Part shown: one piece after another, positions 61,676 to 64,000 of the stretch
Numbering within the stretch: position 1 is the stretch's first letter
Layout of the letters: each line of letters begins with the position of its first letter
Assembly (NCBI GenBank): GCA_002256385.1
Contig: NKJD01000010.1
Coordinates: 26,332 to 90,331 of the forward strand
Direction: 5' to 3'
Source of the DNA: Flavobacterium sp. BFFFF2
GTDB lineage: Bacteria > Bacteroidota > Bacteroidia > Flavobacteriales > Flavobacteriaceae
Length of the DNA stretch: 64,000 bases
Notes under the pieces: model-generated
The model's input: the letters and a program-made list of their open reading frames with translations, nothing else
What the model was told of the DNA's origin: nothing
The model's database searches: none
Made by a program: the position numbers and the translations under genes

Positions 61676-63577
61676 ATGAAAAAATATATTTATTTTATAT
61701 CCGGTGCCTTCTTTTTAGTTAGCACTTCGATTTTTGCGCAAGTGCAAAAAGCACAAACCGTTCAAGTAGGTAGTACTCCTACCAATACAGTTGCTGCTTC
61801 CGCCGCACTTCAGGTGGATGATACGACGAGAGGTTTTTTGCTGCCACGAATGACCACAGCAAGAAGATTGGCGCTACCTTCACCAGCAACAGGATTGCAG
61901 GTTTTTGATACTGATTCAAAAACAGCTTGGTATTATAATGGAACCGTTTGGGTGAATAATGACACCGTGGAAGATGGTGACATTGGAAGTATGTTTACTA
62001 AAGACCCTGTAAACGGTTTGATTTATTTAAACCAGCTATCAGATGGAACAACAGCAAGGGGTGCAGGAAAAGAATTCGTCATAAGAGATGATAGTTGTTT
62101 TGGTATAGGGACTAGTACCATGGCAGCTGACGCTTTATGTGATGTTAATGGATTACTCTTAACTAATGGAGGGTTCCTAAATAACCCCAATACTTCTGGG
62201 GGAACGACTTCAACAATATCCTTTAAAACTGGTAGTAGTACGAATAATTCAATAATAAATTCAAATTCTACTTTAGGTTTTTACAATAATAACCCAAATG
62301 CTTCTATGACTTTTAGCCTTGCGGATGATGGGTCTGGGTCTAGTTATTATTCTTTTTTGAGGGGAAAAATGGCTATTGGTGGCACTGTTGCCCCAACGCA
62401 ACAATTGGATGTGACGGGGAATGTGAAATTTTCAGGAACATTGCTGCCTAACAGCACTGCTGGAACTTCAGGTCAAGTGTTAACAACTTCTGGTGCAAAT
62501 TTAGCGCCAACCTGGGGTAATCCACGTTTGTTGTATTCGTTAGACAGCAGTCTTTCTGCAAACAGAACGGTTGCTTTAGGAAGTAATACTTTAGCTTTCA
62601 ATTCCTCTGTGGCAAACAGTTTTTCAGTGGACAGTGGTAGTTTTTCTGTAGATGGCGCTAATAATCGAGTGGGGATAGGAACTACTGCACCACAAAGTAT
62701 AGTGCATGTGCAAGCTACAGATGACACAAGTTATAATTCAGCTGCTGCAGCAAACGCAAAATCAACCTTTGTAATACAAAACTCAAATACAGCTGCAACG
62801 GTAAATCCAGTGGCTGGTTTGCAATTACAAACCAACCATAATGATGGCGTCAACACAAGAACTTCCTACATAGCTGCCGTGGGTGGTTTGAACAATTTTG
62901 CTAATGATTTGGTTTTTGGAAGTAATGTTGATGCAACAACCTTTTCTGAAAAAATGCGTCTTTCGGCTGCGGGTAATTTAGGTATTGGTACAGCTGCTCC
63001 AAGTCAAAAAGTAGAGGTTACAGGTAATGTGAAATTTTCGGGTGCCTTAATGCCCAATAACAATGCGGGTACTGCTGGTCAGATATTAACATCGGCTGCA
63101 ACCGCAGTTCCAACATGGACTACCCGAAATACACTATACGAAAATGATGCTACTTTAACTTCTGCTAGAACAGTAACACAAGCAGCCAACACATTGGCAT
63201 TTACTGCCACGTCAACAAATGCCTTTTCTGTTGCGGGTAGTACCTTTTCAGTAGATGCTGCTAACAAAAGAGTAGGTATTGGAACAACAGCACCTACTAG
63301 CACCTTGCATGACAATGGTACTTTTGCTTTAAATACAGCTACTTCGGGTACAGCTACTTCTGTAGTATTGTTGTCAACAGGAACGTTTACGCCACCAACA
63401 GCAAGCACAGTGCCTGGTAGGGTTTATATTGTTAGAAATACTTCTGCAGCAACTAACGTAAGTGTAGCTACTTTAGTGAATTTCGGAGCAACTACTAGTT
63501 CAACAGTTTCATTAACGCCTGCCATTGGTTCAGTAATGATGGTAAGTAATGGTACTAGTTGGTTTAGAATTAATTAA
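61676..63577 (+). CDS. Tail-fibre-like surface protein, paralogue 2
   Basis: A 633-residue protein, collinear with the previous one: signal peptide ending IFAQ, head SAALQVDDTTRGFLLPRMTT, two FSG(A/T)L(M/L)PN repeats, the segment RTSYIAAVGG.NNFANDLVFGS shared with paralogue 1, and the same closing VMMVSNGTSWFRIN. The middle (about 130-240) differs, so the pair share ends and vary in the centre, as expected for ligand-binding fibres. It is 47 bases after its twin and followed by a terminator. Confidence 0.8.
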   Translation: MKKYIYFISGAFFLVSTSIFAQVQKAQTVQVGSTPTNTVAASAALQVDDTTRGFLLPRMTTARRLALPSPATGLQVFDTDSKTAWYYNGTVWVNNDTVEDGDIGSMFTKDPVNGLIYLNQLSDGTTARGAGKEFVIRDDSCFGIGTSTMAADALCDVNGLLLTNGGFLNNPNTSGGTTSTISFKTGSSTNNSIINSNSTLGFYNNNPNASMTFSLADDGSGSSYYSFLRGKMAIGGTVAPTQQLDVTGNVKFSGTLLPNSTAGTSGQVLTTSGANLAPTWGNPRLLYSLDSSLSANRTVALGSNTLAFNSSVANSFSVDSGSFSVDGANNRVGIGTTAPQSIVHVQATDDTSYNSAAAANAKSTFVIQNSNTAATVNPVAGLQLQTNHNDGVNTRTSYIAAVGGLNNFANDLVFGSNVDATTFSEKMRLSAAGNLGIGTAAPSQKVEVTGNVKFSGALMPNNNAGTAGQILTSAATAVPTWTTRNTLYENDATLTSARTVTQAANTLAFTATSTNAFSVAGSTFSVDAANKRVGIGTTAPTSTLHDNGTFALNTATSGTATSVVLLSTGTFTPPTASTVPGRVYIVRNTSAATNVSVATLVNFGATTSSTVSLTPAIGSVMMVSNGTSWFRIN

Positions 63578-63595
63578 ATACCTCAATTTAAAATG

Positions 63596-63628
63596 AGCGC
63601 AAAGTCAATTGATTTTGCGCTTTTTTTT
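63596..63628 (+). terminator. Terminator of the surface-protein locus
   Basis: AGCGCAAA (63596-63603) pairs with TTTGCGCT (ending 63621) and is followed by eight Ts. Confidence 0.85.
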
Positions 63629-63668
63629 GTTTAATAGCAATTTAAAAGTTTACAAGTTTAATATCTTA

Positions 63669-64000
63669 ACCCGTTGGGTGAAATTAATTGATTTGAATTT
63701 TGATATTATTAATTGGTCTGTCAAATATGAATTTGTTGATATATTGAACCAATGTTAATGCTGTAATTTTTGCCAATATTCTGGTTTTAAAGCCCTCGAA
63801 AGATTTTGCATAATTGTTTCTTATTTTGAATTGATCACATAATTGTGAGAACAATGTTTCAATTCTTTTTCTTGCCTTTCTAAAGATATATGGCTGTTTT
63901 ACATACCCTTTTTGATTCATTCTCATTGGTGTCTCCAAAATGATATTTGCCGATTGAAATAAATCTATTTGTTGAGTGGAAGACAGATAACCTTTATCCC
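63669..64000 (-). mobile_element. IS982-family insertion sequence, one end (continues past the window)
   Basis: The transposase gene below lies at the right edge. The palindrome-like ACCCGTTGGGT at 63669-63679, just outside its stop, may be part of the terminal inverted repeat. The other end is outside the window. Confidence 0.55.
63684..64000 (-). CDS. IS982-family transposase, C-terminal part
   Basis: Read on the minus strand, the frame is open from the window edge to the stop at 63684, giving ~105 residues. It begins DKGYLSSTQQIDLFQSANI (IS982 transposases have GDKGYL here), continues ETPMRMNQKGYVKQPYIFRK and RKRIETLFSQLCDQFKI, and ends AKITALTLVQYIN. These are the DDE-domain C-terminal motifs of the family. 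The annotated-looking TTG start at 63938 is only an internal codon. The catalytic Asp residues lie outside the window, so activity cannot be judged. Confidence 0.88.
   Translation of the reverse strand, partial: DKGYLSSTQQIDLFQSANIILETPMRMNQKGYVKQPYIFRKARKRIETLFSQLCDQFKIRNNYAKSFEGFKTRILAKITALTLVQYINKFIFDRPINNIKIQIN

Overview
The window is AT-rich chromosomal DNA from a member of the Bacteroidota, most likely a Flavobacteriales-type bacterium. Signs are the TAnnTTTG promoter boxes, near absence of Shine-Dalgarno sites, a PorT-like protein, a type IX secretion (T9SS) tail, a TonB operon with two ExbD genes, and the ftsX-DUF3098-uppP-truB and rsfS-ftsH-LUD-cdsA-psd gene orders. No rRNA, tRNA or CRISPR array was found. 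The genus cannot be named from the sequence.

Layout. 1-1.0 kb: the end of a kynurenine 3-monooxygenase gene and a cupin gene. 1.5-7.4 kb: a TonB energy-transduction operon (ExbB, two ExbD, TonB, a small membrane protein, a PstS-like lipoprotein, a TPR protein). 7.5-13 kb: a PAP2-like membrane protein, PorT-like, rpe, and a four-gene redox operon. 13.1-15.9 kb: a tandem duplication carrying a small unknown gene plus rsmG; one copy is decayed and the other intact. 16-24.3 kb: aminotransferase, desaturase, phosphopantetheinyl transferase, ahcY, rhomboid protease, mtgA, and a Fic protein with a likely self-operator. 24.4-33.5 kb: a TPP riboswitch driving a TonB-dependent receptor, birA, rsfS, ftsH, a LUD-cdsA-psd-acbp-sod series, and rpsU with a very strong Shine-Dalgarno site. 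33.8-37.8 kb: sucA-sucB. 37.9-44.9 kb: PaiB-like, surE, a C-terminal processing protease, and ftsX-DUF3098-uppP-truB. 45-52.7 kb: an outer-membrane protein, serA, serC, an MFS exporter, rarA, an SRPBCC protein and engB.

52.7-54.8 kb is a gene desert built of repeats: a 58-bp GC-rich tandem repeat and several families of 21-bp minisatellite arranged in a composite module present twice. It is followed by a surface-protein locus (54.9-63.6 kb): a small exported Asp/Pro-rich protein, a T9SS-sorted protein, a collagen-like fibre protein and two paralogous tail-fibre-like proteins. An IS982-family transposase gene runs off the right edge.

How the genes fit together. The TonB operon could energise the thiamine-regulated receptor. 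LUD-cdsA-psd-acbp groups phospholipid synthesis, ctp/ftsX/uppP/mtgA concern the cell envelope, sucAB are the TCA-cycle 2-oxoglutarate dehydrogenase E1 and E2, and serA/serC are serine synthesis. The least explained parts are the duplicated orphan/rsmG unit, the 21-bp composite repeats, the paired covarying hairpins at 18.6-18.7 kb, the structured intergenic regions at 42.0-42.2 and 46.0-46.4 kb, and the fibre-protein locus.
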